From: Yersinia kristensenii
Lineage (GTDB): Bacteria; Pseudomonadota; Gammaproteobacteria; Enterobacterales; Enterobacteriaceae
DNA length: 64,000 nt
Assembly (NCBI RefSeq): GCF_900460525.1
Contig: NZ_UHIY01000001.1
Coordinates: forward strand, 1,550,001 to 1,614,000
Direction of reading: 5' to 3'
Position numbers and translations under genes: made by a program. Positions 30,583 to 40,655 of the stretch are shown in pieces (position 1 is the stretch's first letter; each line of letters starts with the position of its first letter). The notes beneath the pieces were generated by a model. The model was not told where the DNA came from and made no database searches. It saw nothing but the letters and a program-made list of their open reading frames with translations.

Positions 30583-31086
30583 CTACTCTTTCAGTAACGC
30601 ACCCGGATAACCTAATTGCCGCCAGGCTTCATACACCACCACGGATACGGCATTTGACAGGTTCATGCTGCGGCTTGCGGCTAGCATTGGAATTCTGATT
30701 TTCTGTTGGGCAGGCAATGCCTCCAGAACATTGGGCGGTAAGCCGCGAGTTTCTGGGCCAAACAGCAGATAATCATTTAGCTGATACTCGACGGCACTGT
30801 GGGCGGGTGTCCCTTTGGTGGTCAGGGCAAATAAGCGGGCAGCATTTGCACCGGTAGATTGCGCGCCATCAAGCTTTTCACTGTCGAGGAATGCTTGATA
30901 ATCATGGTGATGTTTGATGTTGGCAAACTCATGGTAATCAAGACCCGCACGGCGCAAGCGTTTGTCATCCCAGGTGAAACCTAAAGGCTTTATCAGATGG
31001 AGCTGGCAACCCGTATTTGCACATAGCCGGATAATATTGCCGGTGTTCGGCGGGATTTCGGGTTCAAATAAAACGATATTAAGCAT
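30583..31086 (-). CDS. trmL: tRNA (cytidine/uridine-34-2'-O)-methyltransferase TrmL
   Basis: SPOUT-class methyltransferase of 167 residues that uses S-adenosylmethionine to methylate the ribose of the wobble base in two leucine tRNAs. Conserved motifs: [13 protein letters not shown] (motif 1), [12 protein letters not shown] (motif 2), and [26 protein letters not shown] (motif 3 with the trefoil knot). Slightly longer at the C-terminus than in E. coli. Single gene, divergent from ada. Confidence 0.97.
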   Translation of the reverse strand: MLNIVLFEPEIPPNTGNIIRLCANTGCQLHLIKPLGFTWDDKRLRRAGLDYHEFANIKHHHDYQAFLDSEKLDGAQSTGANAARLFALTTKGTPAHSAVEYQLNDYLLFGPETRGLPPNVLEALPAQQKIRIPMLAASRSMNLSNAVSVVVYEAWRQLGYPGALLKE

Positions 31087-31201
31087 ATGTCCCCCAATAA
31101 TGAGGGGCGCAGGATATCAGAAACCCCGCTTCTGTGCAGCGGTTACCCATTTTTGTCGGCCACAACATAGAACTGTAAAATAAATGGGGCGATAAAATAA
31201 A

Positions 31202-31214
31202 AATTTGAAAGCAA
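31202..31214 (+). promoter_or_regulatory. Ada box upstream of ada
   Basis: AAT (31202-31204), six bases, then GCAA (31211-31214) fits the Ada-binding pattern AAT-N6-GCAA. It is 72 bases upstream of the ada start codon and supports autoregulation by methylated Ada. Confidence 0.65.
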
Positions 31215-31285
31215 GGAGCGGAGAGCGCCAAATGTGGTGATTTTATATGCTGATCGCCACAGTTAGTATTCATGGAGTATTCATC

Positions 31286-32353
31286 ATGACATCAGTTCGG
31301 GGCATAATAGACAACTCGTCAGATCCACGCTGGGCCGCCGTTGTTAATCGTGATAAAACCGCTGATGGTCAGTTTGTTTATGCGGTGAAAACCACCGGTG
31401 TGTATTGTCGGCCTTCGTGTTCTTCCCGTCAGGCGAAAGCAGAACACATTGAATTCTTTGCTGATAATGTCGCCGCTGAACTTGCTGGTTTTCGGCCCTG
31501 TAAACGCTGCCGCCCCACGCAGCTATCCCAAGCGCAGCAGCACGTAGAAAAAATTAGCCAAGCATGTCGTTTAATTGAGCAAGCTGAAGTACCGCTCAAA
31601 CTCAGTGAATTGGCGGCAGAGCTTAATCTCAGCACTTTTCATTTCCATCGATTATTTAAATCTATTACCGGATTAACGCCCAAGGCGTATGCCACCGCGA
31701 CCCGTAGTGCACGAGTCCGCACCCAATTGGCGGGTGAAGGCTCGGTGACTGACGCCATCTTTGACGCTGGATACAACTCCAATGGCCGTTTTTATGAGCA
31801 ATCCAATCAGTTGTTGGGCATGACGCCGACCCGCTACCGCCAAGGTGGCCGCGATGTCACACTGCGTTTTGCTGTGGGGGAAAGTTCTCTCGGGGCTATC
31901 TTAATGGCGAAAAGTGAACTGGGAATATGCGCCATTTTATTAGGCGACTCACCGGCCCTGCTGGTGCAGCAATTGCAGGATAAGTTTCCACAGGCTGAGT
32001 TAATTGGTGGGGATGCCGAGTTCGAACAATGGTTCGCGCAGGTGGTGGGCTTGGTAGAGGCCCCTAAGCTTGGGCTGGATTTGCCCTTGGATATCCGTGG
32101 CACAGCTTTCCAGCAACGGGTTTGGCAGGCATTGCGGGAAATACCGGCAGGCGAGACCGCCAGTTATGCCGATATTGCCACTAAAATCGGTTCGCCAAAA
32201 GCGGTGCGCGCGGTGGCGGGTGCTTGTGCTGCCAATATATTGGCGGTCGCGATTCCCTGCCATCGAGTCATTCGTCAGGATGGCGCATTGTCAGGCTATC
32301 GCTGGGGGGTTGAGCGCAAAAAATATTTGCTGGAGAAAGAAAGCCAGAAATAG
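31286..32353 (+). CDS. ada: Ada, methyl-DNA repair protein and transcription activator
   Basis: Repairs O6-methylguanine and methylphosphotriesters by moving the methyl to its own cysteines. 355 residues from ATG 31286, chosen because GGAG lies eight bases before it. N-terminal zinc domain: C41, C45, C72 and C75 in the Ada pattern (C41 corresponding to the phosphotriester acceptor); AraC-type helix-turn-helix about 90-185; C-terminal methyltransferase with PCHR and acceptor C325. The Ada box upstream fits the adaptive response. In E. coli ada is followed by alkB; here it is followed by the convergent cpxA. Confidence 0.96.
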   Translation: MTSVRGIIDNSSDPRWAAVVNRDKTADGQFVYAVKTTGVYCRPSCSSRQAKAEHIEFFADNVAAELAGFRPCKRCRPTQLSQAQQHVEKISQACRLIEQAEVPLKLSELAAELNLSTFHFHRLFKSITGLTPKAYATATRSARVRTQLAGEGSVTDAIFDAGYNSNGRFYEQSNQLLGMTPTRYRQGGRDVTLRFAVGESSLGAILMAKSELGICAILLGDSPALLVQQLQDKFPQAELIGGDAEFEQWFAQVVGLVEAPKLGLDLPLDIRGTAFQQRVWQALREIPAGETASYADIATKIGSPKAVRAVAGACAANILAVAIPCHRVIRQDGALSGYRWGVERKKYLLEKESQK

Positions 32354-32365
32354 GCCGCCGGTGAT

Positions 32366-32404
32366 CTGCCCGATCCTACAAGATCGGGCAGCTAAGCCTT
32401 TTAT
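32366..32404 (+). terminator. Terminator after ada
   Basis: CTGCCCGATC (32366-32375) pairs with GATCGGGCAG (32382-32391), followed by CTAAGCCTTTTATTT. The U-rich part is not immediately adjacent, so strength is uncertain. Confidence 0.6.
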
Positions 32405-32408
32405 TTCA

Positions 32409-33785
32409 TTAAGATTTAAGTGGATGCAGCGGCAACCAGATAATCAGGCGCAGGCCCCCTAATGGGCTGTCTTCGGCTCTTACCCAACCACGATGCTGAT
32501 TAACCGCCGTTTCTACAATCGCCAGCCCCAAACCTGTCCCGCCGGATTCGCGATCTCGTGCTTCATCGGTGCGGTAGAATGGTCGGAATATCTGTTCACG
32601 GTCATCTGGGCTGACACCTGGCCCATCATCATCGACAGTGATAGTTATCCCCTGATTATCCGAGCTGAACGCCACGGCAATGTGATGATGGGAATAACGC
32701 AGCGCATTACGCACGATATTCTCCAGCGCACTGTCGAGGGCTGCCGGGTTGCCAAATAAGGTCCATGGCCCTGGAGGGGCGGTCACTTCCAGTGTTTTCC
32801 CCATTTGTTCAGCTTCGAACTGCGCGTCTTCCAGCACTTCAGACCAAAGTTCATTGGCCTTAATCGGCTCGCGATGTAGCTCGTTTTTATGCTGACTGCG
32901 AGATAACACCAGCAAATCATTGATCATGCTATCTAACCGCTGCGCTTCCATTTCGATACGCTCCAGTTCTTTCCCCTCGCCATGGCGGCGGCGCATCAGC
33001 GCAGTGGCCAGTTGCAAGCGGGTTAGTGGCGTTCGTAACTCATGGGAGATATCAGAAATCAGCCGTTGTTGGGCCACCACCATTCGGTCGAGCGCACTGA
33101 TCATCTGGTTGAAACTGGCACCGGTGGCTAAAAACTCTTGTGGGCCGGATTCCAACTCAGGGTGCTGTTTCAGGTTGCCACGCGCTACGTCGTCAGCGGC
33201 ATTTTTCAACTTACGCGCCGGTTTTGCCAAACTCCATGCTAGCCATAACAGCAGTGGCGCGCTGATCAACATAGTCGCAATCAAGAGCAGCAGCGGCCGG
33301 TCAAACATCAAATTGATAAAATCAGATTGTGGGCTACTCGCTGGGCGCAGCAGATAAAGTTGATAGTTATCTTCGCCATCACGGATGGAGAAGGGGCCGA
33401 CCATCTCAACGCGGCCATATTTTTTCTTTTTCGGTTGATCGGAGTTATCCGACTGGCCGATAAAATTACGCACCATTTGCATTTCGTGGCGCTGGGCACC
33501 AATAACGCGGCCCTCGGTGGTCACTAATACTAAATGCTGGCCGGGAGGTGCCCACTTTTCGATGGCGCGATAAAGTCTGCGCCACCACATGAGATCATTG
33601 GCCGGGTCATTGGCCAATTCGGCTTCAATATGTTGCTCCAGCATCGTTCCCTGACGCTGTTCGCTGTCGAGCAAGGTGGTCATTTGACGCGAGTCAAGTT
33701 TTGGCAACATCAGCACCAGCATCAATACCAGCGCCAGGGTAAACCAAAAAATCGCAAAAATTCGCGTCGTTAAACTGTTAATCAT
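32409..33785 (-). CDS. cpxA: Envelope-stress sensor histidine kinase CpxA
   Basis: Inner-membrane sensor that phosphorylates CpxR upon misfolded envelope proteins. 458 residues: transmembrane helix about 8-28, periplasmic domain about 30-162, second helix about 163-185, HAMP, then dimerisation/phosphoacceptor helix with H248 in ISDISHELRTPLTRL, and the ATP domain (DDDGPGVSPDD, GGTGLGLAIV). Its ATG overlaps the end of cpxR by four bases. Kinase, phosphatase and CpxP-sensing features are those of the E. coli protein. Confidence 0.97.
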   Translation of the reverse strand: MINSLTTRIFAIFWFTLALVLMLVLMLPKLDSRQMTTLLDSEQRQGTMLEQHIEAELANDPANDLMWWRRLYRAIEKWAPPGQHLVLVTTEGRVIGAQRHEMQMVRNFIGQSDNSDQPKKKKYGRVEMVGPFSIRDGEDNYQLYLLRPASSPQSDFINLMFDRPLLLLIATMLISAPLLLWLAWSLAKPARKLKNAADDVARGNLKQHPELESGPQEFLATGASFNQMISALDRMVVAQQRLISDISHELRTPLTRLQLATALMRRRHGEGKELERIEMEAQRLDSMINDLLVLSRSQHKNELHREPIKANELWSEVLEDAQFEAEQMGKTLEVTAPPGPWTLFGNPAALDSALENIVRNALRYSHHHIAVAFSSDNQGITITVDDDGPGVSPDDREQIFRPFYRTDEARDRESGGTGLGLAIVETAVNQHRGWVRAEDSPLGGLRLIIWLPLHPLKS

Positions 33786-34480
33786 GTTTCCGAGACCATC
33801 AGATACCCGCGACCGCGCAGCGTTTTAAACCAAGGTAGCCCGTCTTTGCGATCCGGCAACTTGCGGCGCAAGTTTGAAATATGCATATCAATGGCACGGT
33901 CAAAAGGTGTTAATCGTTTCCCCAACACTTCCTGGCTGAGATGTTCGCGCGAGACCACTTGGCCGAGATGCTGAGCCAACAGGTAGAGTAAGGTAAATTC
34001 CGTGCCGGTTAATTCCAGCGATTGGCCCTCAAAGCTGGCTTCCTGACGGCCTGGGTTCAATTGCAGGCAATCAACATCCAGTATTGGCGCGCCTTGGTCG
34101 ACATTTTGCTGCTGCTCACTCCAATTCGAGCGGCGTAAAATAGCTCGAATGCGGGCTACCAGCTCACGGTCATTAAAGGGCTTCGCCAGATAATCGTCCG
34201 CACCCAGCTCCAGACCGAGTACCCGATCCAGCTCACTACCCCGAGCTGTCAGCATAATCACCGGGGTCTGGTGGTGCTGGCGTAACTCTTTCAAGGTTTC
34301 GATGCCGTTTTTGCGCGGCATCATAATATCGAGTAATAACAAGTCGATAGAGCTATCTAGCAGGTTCAATGCCTGTTCGCCATCGTGAGCAACAACAACA
34401 TTAAAACCTTCCATTTCCAGTAATTCTTTCAACAGCGCTGTCAGTTCACGGTCATCATCAACTAATAGGATTTTATGCAT
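33782..34480 (-). CDS. cpxR: Envelope-stress response regulator CpxR
   Basis: OmpR/PhoB-type regulator, 232 residues. Receiver domain with acidic pocket DDD at 8-10 and phospho-acceptor D51 (LLLLDIMMPRKNG), then a winged-helix DNA-binding domain ending in LRGRGYLMVSE. The ATG at 34478-34480 follows GAGGAGAA. Binds GTAAA-N5-GTAAA sites, one of which lies in its own upstream region, giving autoregulation and cpxP activation. Confidence 0.98.
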   Translation of the reverse strand: MHKILLVDDDRELTALLKELLEMEGFNVVVAHDGEQALNLLDSSIDLLLLDIMMPRKNGIETLKELRQHHQTPVIMLTARGSELDRVLGLELGADDYLAKPFNDRELVARIRAILRRSNWSEQQQNVDQGAPILDVDCLQLNPGRQEASFEGQSLELTGTEFTLLYLLAQHLGQVVSREHLSQEVLGKRLTPFDRAIDMHISNLRRKLPDRKDGLPWFKTLRGRGYLMVSET

Positions 34481-34534
34481 GATTGTTTCTCCTCTTGACG
34501 CAAAATACGTTATCAACTGCCGGTATTCCATGAC

Positions 34535-34570
34535 TTTACTTAGCTTTACATGCCCTGACTCCAGTTTTAC
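34535..34570. promoter_or_regulatory. CpxR operator between cpxR and cpxP
   Basis: On the minus strand GTAAA-GCTAA-GTAAA reads at 34535-34549, a perfect CpxR box, and a further GTAAA half-site is at 34566-34570. The site is 55 bases upstream of the cpxR start codon and about 115 upstream of cpxP, so it can serve both divergent promoters. Confidence 0.88.
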
Positions 34571-34664
34571 ATCCACTGACGCTAGTTTGCAGCCGGGCCC
34601 GTAGACTGCTCCTTATTGAATCGCAGAGCAGTAAACCGCTTAGCAAACAGAATCCAGGAGTTAA

Positions 34665-35165
34665 ATGATGCGCAAAGTAACTAAAGTAGCAACGTTAATC
34701 ATGGCGTCAATGTTAGTTATCGGCTCTCAAGCCGCCTTCGCTGCCGATAAGGCCGGGGCCACTGATGGCTGGTGCCACGGTGACGGTGCGATGATGAACA
34801 AGAAAGATGGCCGTGGTCACCATAACATGTTTGATGGCGTCAATCTGACAGAACAGCAACGCCAGCAAATGCGTGACCTGATGCGTCAGTCTCGCCAAGA
34901 GCAACCACGCGTCAATCTGGCTGAACGCGAAGCCATGCACAAGTTGGTCACCGCGGATAAATTCGACGAAGCTGCGGTAAGAGCGCAGGCCGAGAAAATG
35001 TCCAAAGACCAGATTGATCGTCAGGTCGAAATGGCCAAAGTTCGTAACCAAATGTTTAACTTGCTCACTCCAGAGCAAAAAGCTGTCTTGAACCAAAAGC
35101 ACCAGCAGCGTATTGAACAAATGCAGCAGGCGCCAGCAGCACAACCCTCTTCTGCCCAGAAGTAA
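34665..35165 (+). CDS. cpxP: Periplasmic Cpx inhibitor CpxP
   Basis: Periplasmic adaptor that keeps CpxA quiet and helps remove misfolded pilins via DegP. 166 residues: signal peptide 1-26 (cleaved after AAFA), then a helical hairpin domain with two LTxxQ motifs, [10 protein letters not shown] and [11 protein letters not shown]. The C-terminal tail is Gln/Ala-rich. Divergent from cpxRA with the CpxR box between. In E. coli cpxP is among the most strongly Cpx-induced genes. Followed by a strong terminator. Confidence 0.95.
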   Translation: MMRKVTKVATLIMASMLVIGSQAAFAADKAGATDGWCHGDGAMMNKKDGRGHHNMFDGVNLTEQQRQQMRDLMRQSRQEQPRVNLAEREAMHKLVTADKFDEAAVRAQAEKMSKDQIDRQVEMAKVRNQMFNLLTPEQKAVLNQKHQQRIEQMQQAPAAQPSSAQK

Positions 35166-35219
35166 GTAGTACCCTGTAATACCCTGTTTTCCTTGCCATA
35201 GACACCATCCCTGTCTTTC

Positions 35220-35246
35220 GCCCTCCATGATGGAGGGCTTTTTTTT
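35220..35246 (+). terminator. Terminator after cpxP
   Basis: GCCCTCCA (35220-35227) pairs with TGGAGGGC (35231-35238), followed by eight Ts. Confidence 0.92.
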
Positions 35247-35296
35247 GTCTCTTTTCCGTTATACTCATAACCCCTGAATATTATTCGGAATGAGTT

Positions 35297-36199
35297 ATGG
35301 ATCCGCAATATGCGCGCCTGGTAAAAGCTGCTGCGCTCAGCGCCACTGTGCTGGCATCAATCTTACTGATAATTAAAATTTTTGCCTGGTGGCATACCGG
35401 ATCAGTGAGTTTGTTGGCTGCGTTAGTTGACTCACTGGTGGATCTGGCTGCCTCTTTAACCAATCTTTTTGTGGTGCGTTACTCGCTGCAACCGGCTGAT
35501 GAAGAACATACTTTTGGCCATGGTAAAGCGGAGTCGCTGGCTGCGCTGGCGCAAAGTATGTTTATTTCCGGCTCGGCATTATTTCTGTTCCTGACGGGTT
35601 TCCAACATTTGGCATCACCGACGCCGCTGCAAGATCCTGGTATAGGTATTTGGGTAACGTTAATTGCATTATTCAGTACAATGATATTAGTCACTTTTCA
35701 GCGCTGGGTGGTACGAAAAACTCAGAGTCAGGCCATTCGTGCCGATATGTTGCACTATCAATCTGACGTCATGATGAATGGTGCTATTCTTATTGCATTA
35801 GCATTAAGTTGGTATGGCTTTCATCGTGCGGATGCGTTGTTTGCATTGGGGATTGGGGTTTATATTCTCTATAGCGCATTGCGTATGGGTTATGAAGCGG
35901 TGCAAGCTTTGCTGGATCGCGCTTTGCCAGATGATGAGCGGCAGGAAATTATCAATATTGTGACGTCATGGCCGGGTGTGATTGGCGCTCATGACTTGCG
36001 TACTCGCCAGTCGGGGCCAACACGCTTTATTCAACTTCATCTTGAAATGGAGGATATGATGCCGTTGATGGAGGCGCATATTTTGGCTGATCAAGTGGAG
36101 CGGGCATTATTGCACCGTTTTCCTGGCGCAGATGTGCTTATCCATCAAGACCCTACTGCTGTGGTACCCAAAGAACGCCATGCGCATTGGGAGTTATAA
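35297..36199 (+). CDS. fieF: Cation efflux pump FieF (YiiP)
   Basis: Cation diffusion facilitator that exports Zn2+/Fe2+ in exchange for protons. 300 residues with six transmembrane helices and a C-terminal cytoplasmic metal-binding domain. The transport site is visible as D45 and D49 in [14 protein letters not shown] and the His/Asp pair in [26 protein letters not shown] is the conserved cytoplasmic loop. Single gene between cpxP and pfkA, the E. coli order. Confidence 0.97.
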   Translation: MDPQYARLVKAAALSATVLASILLIIKIFAWWHTGSVSLLAALVDSLVDLAASLTNLFVVRYSLQPADEEHTFGHGKAESLAALAQSMFISGSALFLFLTGFQHLASPTPLQDPGIGIWVTLIALFSTMILVTFQRWVVRKTQSQAIRADMLHYQSDVMMNGAILIALALSWYGFHRADALFALGIGVYILYSALRMGYEAVQALLDRALPDDERQEIINIVTSWPGVIGAHDLRTRQSGPTRFIQLHLEMEDMMPLMEAHILADQVERALLHRFPGADVLIHQDPTAVVPKERHAHWEL

Positions 36200-36306
36200 T
36201 TTATTCATCCGTTATTGCTACATTAACTATTACTACATCAACTACAGGTAAACTGTGGTTACATTATGGTTCAGCCATGAAGAAAATACCGCTAAATGGT
36301 ATGACT

Positions 36307-36339
36307 TGAATCAATTCAGCTTGGTGTTTTTGCTATAAT
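36307..36339 (+). promoter_or_regulatory. pfkA promoter region with Cra-like operator
   Basis: TGAATCAATTCAGC at 36307-36320 reads on the minus strand as GCTGAATTGATTCA, like the Cra (FruR) operators of glycolytic genes. A TATAAT hexamer follows at 36334-36339, so the operator would cover the -35 region and repress pfkA. The -35 itself is not clear. Confidence 0.55.
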
Positions 36340-36448
36340 ATTCAATATTAAGCTCATCAAGCTGATTTTCTGTACTGTTCGCCTGTGCAAGACATAATCG
36401 GCAAATAAAGAATTTTAAAAAATCGCATCTACAAGTTCAGAGGTAGTC

Positions 36449-37432
36449 ATGGTCAAGAAAATCGGTGTACTAACAAGCGGCGGTGATGCGCCAGGTATGA
36501 ATGCAGCCATTCGTGGGGTTGTTCGTGCAGCTTTGTCAGCAGGATTAGAAGTTTACGGTATTGAAGATGGCTACCTTGGCTTGTTTGAGAATCGAATGAG
36601 GAAGCTGGACCGCTATAGCGTGTCAGATATGATTAACCGCGGCGGTACTTTCTTGGGTTCTGCGCGTTTCCCTGAATTTCGAGATCCAGAAAAACGTAAA
36701 ATCGCCCTACAGAATATGAAAGACCGTGGTATTGATGGCCTGGTAGTTATCGGTGGTGACGGTTCTTATGCGGGTGCAGACTTACTCACCAAAGAAGGTG
36801 GAATTCACTGTATCGGCTTGCCGGGCACTATCGATAACGATGTGGCTGGGACTGACTATACCATCGGTTTCTTCACCGCACTGGGTACCGTGGTGGAAGC
36901 AATTGACCGCTTACGGGATACCTCTTCTTCGCATCAGCGTATTTCTATCGTCGAAGTGATGGGCCGGTATTGTGGTGATCTGACACTGGCGGCTGCTATT
37001 GCCGGGGGCTGCGAGTTTATTGCTATCCCTGAAGTTGAATTCAAACGTGAAGATTTGGTTGCTGAAATCAAAGCGGGCATCGAGAAAGGTAAAAAGCACG
37101 CAATTGTGGCAATTACTGAAAAACTGGACAATATCGACGAGCTGGCTAAATACATTGAGAAAGAAACCGGTCGCGAAACCCGTGGTACTGTCTTGGGCCA
37201 TATCCAGCGCGGTGGTGCACCAGTTCCCTATGACCGTATTCTAGCTTCCCGTATGGGCGCTTATGCTGTTGATCTGCTGTTGGAAAATCATGATTATTCG
37301 CGCGGCGGCTTCTGCGTTGGGGTACAAAACGAGAAGATGGTGCATGAATTAATCTCCGTTTGTATCGCGCCAGAAAATAAGAAAAGTAAATTTAAAGAAG
37401 ATTGGTACGATACTGCGAAGAAATTGTTCTAA
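36449..37432 (+). CDS. pfkA: 6-phosphofructokinase I
   Basis: ATP-dependent phosphofructokinase, controlling step of glycolysis. 327 residues, seven more than E. coli, the extra part being the lysine-rich C-terminus [33 protein letters not shown] (ATP), [10 protein letters not shown], and [12 protein letters not shown] with catalytic Asp129 are intact. AGAGGTAGTC lies before the ATG. Single gene with its own terminator. Confidence 0.98.
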   Translation: MVKKIGVLTSGGDAPGMNAAIRGVVRAALSAGLEVYGIEDGYLGLFENRMRKLDRYSVSDMINRGGTFLGSARFPEFRDPEKRKIALQNMKDRGIDGLVVIGGDGSYAGADLLTKEGGIHCIGLPGTIDNDVAGTDYTIGFFTALGTVVEAIDRLRDTSSSHQRISIVEVMGRYCGDLTLAAAIAGGCEFIAIPEVEFKREDLVAEIKAGIEKGKKHAIVAITEKLDNIDELAKYIEKETGRETRGTVLGHIQRGGAPVPYDRILASRMGAYAVDLLLENHDYSRGGFCVGVQNEKMVHELISVCIAPENKKSKFKEDWYDTAKKLF

Positions 37433-37454
37433 AACAGCTATTCGTTTGATCGCT

Positions 37455-37482
37455 AAACCCTCGCAATTGCGGGGGTTTTTTA
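37455..37482 (+). terminator. Terminator after pfkA
   Basis: AACCCTCGC pairs with GCGGGGGTT around AATT, then a T-run (37471-37482). Confidence 0.88.
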
Positions 37483-37616
37483 TTTTCAGTCACTCATATA
37501 TTCCGTATTGATATAATAAAAACTTTTTTATTCTTTAATTGACCGGAAAGTTTCTGGCACGCTCAGTATCAAGCCAACTAATTAAGTTAATAACAACAAT
37601 TCTGGGGAGCGGGTCA

Positions 37617-38606
37617 ATGCGTAAATGGGGTGTAGGTCTTTCATTACTGCTGCTGGCATCAGGTGCCATGGCAAAAGATGTTCAATTGCTGAATGTGTCA
37701 TATGATCCGACACGTGAATTTTATCAAGATTATAACCAAGCATTTAGCAAATATTGGCAAGAGAAAACGGGTGATAAGGTGACGGTGCGCCAATCACATG
37801 GCGGTTCTGGTAAACAGGCGACCTCGGTGATTAATGGTATTGAAGCTGATGTCGTGACCCTGGCTTTAGCTTATGACGTCGATGCTATTGCTGAACGTGG
37901 TCGTATTGATAAAGACTGGATTAAGCGCCTGCCTGATAACTCCGCGCCTTATACTTCAACTATCGTCTTCCTGGTGCGTAAAGGGAACCCAAAACAGATT
38001 CATGATTGGTCAGATTTAGTGAAGCCGGGTATTTCGGTCATTACGCCTAACCCGAAAACCTCCGGTGGTGCGCGCTGGAACTACTTGGCGGCATGGGGCT
38101 ATGCGTTAGAGCACAACAATAACGACCAGGCCAAGGCACAAGAATTTGTCAAACAGTTGTATAAAAATGTGGAAGTTTTGGATTCTGGCGCGCGCGGGGC
38201 GACTAATACCTTCGTCGAGCGTGGGATTGGCGATGTATTGATTGCCTGGGAAAATGAAGCTCTGCTGGCGGTGAATGAAGTGGGTAAAGACCAGTTTGAT
38301 ATCATTACGCCGAGTGTGTCTATTTTAGCTGAGCCGACGGTTTCGGTGGTGGATAAAGTGGTTGATAAGCGCGGCACCCGTGAAGTGGCTGATGCTTATT
38401 TAAAATACCTGTATTCACCAGAAGGCCAAACTATTGCCGCCAAGAATTACTATCGTCCACGTGATCCGGCTGTGGCTGCCAAGTTTGCCAAAGAGTTCCC
38501 GCAACTAAAATTGTTTACCATTGATGATGTGTTCGGTGGCTGGACCAAAGCCCAGCAGGTGCACTTCGCGACTGGCGGCGTGTTTGACGAAATCAGTAAG
38601 AGATAA
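37617..38606 (+). CDS. sbp: Periplasmic sulfate-binding protein
   Basis: Binds sulfate for the CysTWA ABC transporter. 329 residues from ATG 37617, with GGGGAG before it; an in-frame extension upstream is not conserved. Signal peptide 1-20 ([19 protein letters not shown]). [40 protein letters not shown] and [25 protein letters not shown] are the ligand-binding segments. Usually CysB-regulated; no operator was assigned. Follows pfkA as in E. coli, but in E. coli cdh comes between sbp and tpiA, whereas here an unrelated gene does. Confidence 0.97.
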   Translation: MRKWGVGLSLLLLASGAMAKDVQLLNVSYDPTREFYQDYNQAFSKYWQEKTGDKVTVRQSHGGSGKQATSVINGIEADVVTLALAYDVDAIAERGRIDKDWIKRLPDNSAPYTSTIVFLVRKGNPKQIHDWSDLVKPGISVITPNPKTSGGARWNYLAAWGYALEHNNNDQAKAQEFVKQLYKNVEVLDSGARGATNTFVERGIGDVLIAWENEALLAVNEVGKDQFDIITPSVSILAEPTVSVVDKVVDKRGTREVADAYLKYLYSPEGQTIAAKNYYRPRDPAVAAKFAKEFPQLKLFTIDDVFGGWTKAQQVHFATGGVFDEISKR

Positions 38607-38649
38607 AGAAGTCAGCGATAAAGAAGTCCGCAATCAAATAAGAAACGAT

Positions 38650-38686
38650 AGCGCCCGTCAGTGAATGCTTACGGGCGCTTTGTTTT
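38650..38686 (+). terminator. Terminator after sbp
   Basis: AGCGCCCGT (38650-38658) pairs with ACGGGCGCT (38671-38679), then TTGTTTTA. Confidence 0.85.
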
Positions 38687-38827
38687 ATTAGCCATTTTAA
38701 CCCTCTGATTATTTTTATAATTCTTCTCTTTCTTACAGATAAAAACCGCCTAATTCGCCAGCGCGTGTCAAATGCGTTATTGAATCGTGGCGGAATAATA
38801 AAACTTAGTGAGTCAGGGGAAAAGATT

Positions 38828-39739
38828 ATGAATATTAGTAGCATGTCTGGTACGGATTCAGGGGGCGGGCAAGTTTCGGGGGATTCACACACTCCGCCAT
38901 TAAGATCTTTATCGCGCAGTGGCAGTTTTGAATCACTGCATAGTAACGCGTCAATTATATATGAAAATGATGAATGGGATATCGGTTCAGCAGGTATTAC
39001 TGAGAGCTATACACCACCTAAAATAATAAACAGGCAAGTTGAAGACGCTTTAAGACCGAAAAGTTATCCTGTTGATAAAAATGGAGAATCACCCCTAAGT
39101 CTGGAAAATTACTTATCAGACTATTTATTAGATAAAGTGAATTGTGATGGTAAAGCACCTTTATGGCTACGGCCATTGGCCGCTTTGCTGGCGTTATTTG
39201 GTATCCATGGTTTTGGTCAAACTAACTGTGCTTCTTGTGCTACAGCGGTTATCGATACATTAGAGCAAAATAAGCTACATCTAGCATTGCCATATCTAAG
39301 GGGGGCTGATGTTAAAGGAAATATGGACCGGCTTATTTATGAAAAAAAATCGGTTACTCAGTTGGTGACTCAGCTACAAAGCTATCAGCGTGATGAAGCC
39401 TTATATGGTGTTCTTGTGATTAAACGTCCAGCTTTATGGAGCATATTGCCATGGGTGACAGAAGGTCACGCCTGTAATGTGATTAAATTTGAAGGCAGTA
39501 ATTTTATCCATTTTCTCGATACTCAGAAGAAGACATATATAAAATACGATCTCAGTCTTTATAAGGAGGAAGAGATTGCAGATTGTGAAGAACAAATAAG
39601 GCTGTCTAGTCAGATACGCCAGAAAGCTCAGATAAGTAAATTCTTTGGTTCGGTAGGAACGGATGGAATCGATTTATATGAGAAAATTTTTAAACAGCCA
39701 GATAATAAAAAAGCCGGAGCATCATCTGCCCCAGCTTAA
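38828..39739 (+). CDS. Papain-fold (Tox-PL-like) candidate glutamine deamidase, OspI-like
   Basis: A 303-residue protein that I do not recognise as a named Yersinia gene. The start at 38828 is fixed by AGGGGA seven bases upstream. Residues 1-65 are rich in Ser, Gly and Thr, look unstructured and have no Sec signal, as in many secreted effectors. Residues 110-127 are hydrophobic (PLWLRPLAALLALFGIHG). Then comes GQTNCASCATAV with C134 and C137, later TEGHACNVIKF with H214 and FIHFLDTQKKTY with D231. This Cys-His-Asp order, the NCxxCA context and the FLD-x-Q strand are those of papain-like deamidases; in Shigella OspI the Cys-His and His-Asp distances are similar (about 83 and 15; here 80 and 17). 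Base composition is clearly more AT-rich than in the flanking genes, suggesting transfer. It stands alone after the sbp terminator; no chaperone or immunity gene is adjacent. Its 3' end overlaps the tpiA terminator. Target and secretion route are unknown. Confidence 0.68.
   Translation: MNISSMSGTDSGGGQVSGDSHTPPLRSLSRSGSFESLHSNASIIYENDEWDIGSAGITESYTPPKIINRQVEDALRPKSYPVDKNGESPLSLENYLSDYLLDKVNCDGKAPLWLRPLAALLALFGIHGFGQTNCASCATAVIDTLEQNKLHLALPYLRGADVKGNMDRLIYEKKSVTQLVTQLQSYQRDEALYGVLVIKRPALWSILPWVTEGHACNVIKFEGSNFIHFLDTQKKTYIKYDLSLYKEEEIADCEEQIRLSSQIRQKAQISKFFGSVGTDGIDLYEKIFKQPDNKKAGASSAPA
39702..39737 (-). terminator. tpiA terminator, inside the 3' end of the papain-fold gene
   Basis: On the minus strand AAGCTGGGGCA pairs with TGCTCCGGCTT (11 pairs including two G-U) around GATGA, followed by TTTTATTATC. 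It lies 22 bases past the tpiA stop codon and overlaps the last codons of the convergent gene. Confidence 0.8.
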
Positions 39740-39759
39740 TCGGTAGCTTAGAACCTGAA

Positions 39760-40557
<798 letters not shown>

Positions 40558-40565
40558 TCAATAAT

Positions 40566-40586
40566 AATGACTGCCCGACAGGCAGT
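40566..40586 (-). terminator. Possible terminator after yiiQ
   Basis: ACTGCC and GGCAGT (40570-40586) form a six-pair stem; on the minus strand the sequence after it is CATTATTATTG, moderately U-rich. Confidence 0.4.
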
Positions 40587-40655
40587 TTACCTGTCCAACA
40601 GTATAGAGATGATTAGCGGCAATGGCTTTGCTTTTCGTCATTAATTGCGGCGAGA

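Noticed and set aside
38828..39739. Cif/CHBP or YopJ-type effector as identity of the papain-fold gene
   Set aside because: Cif uses Cys-His-Gln and YopJ has His before Cys; here the order is Cys-His-Asp with the NCxxCA context, nearer to OspI/Tox-PL.
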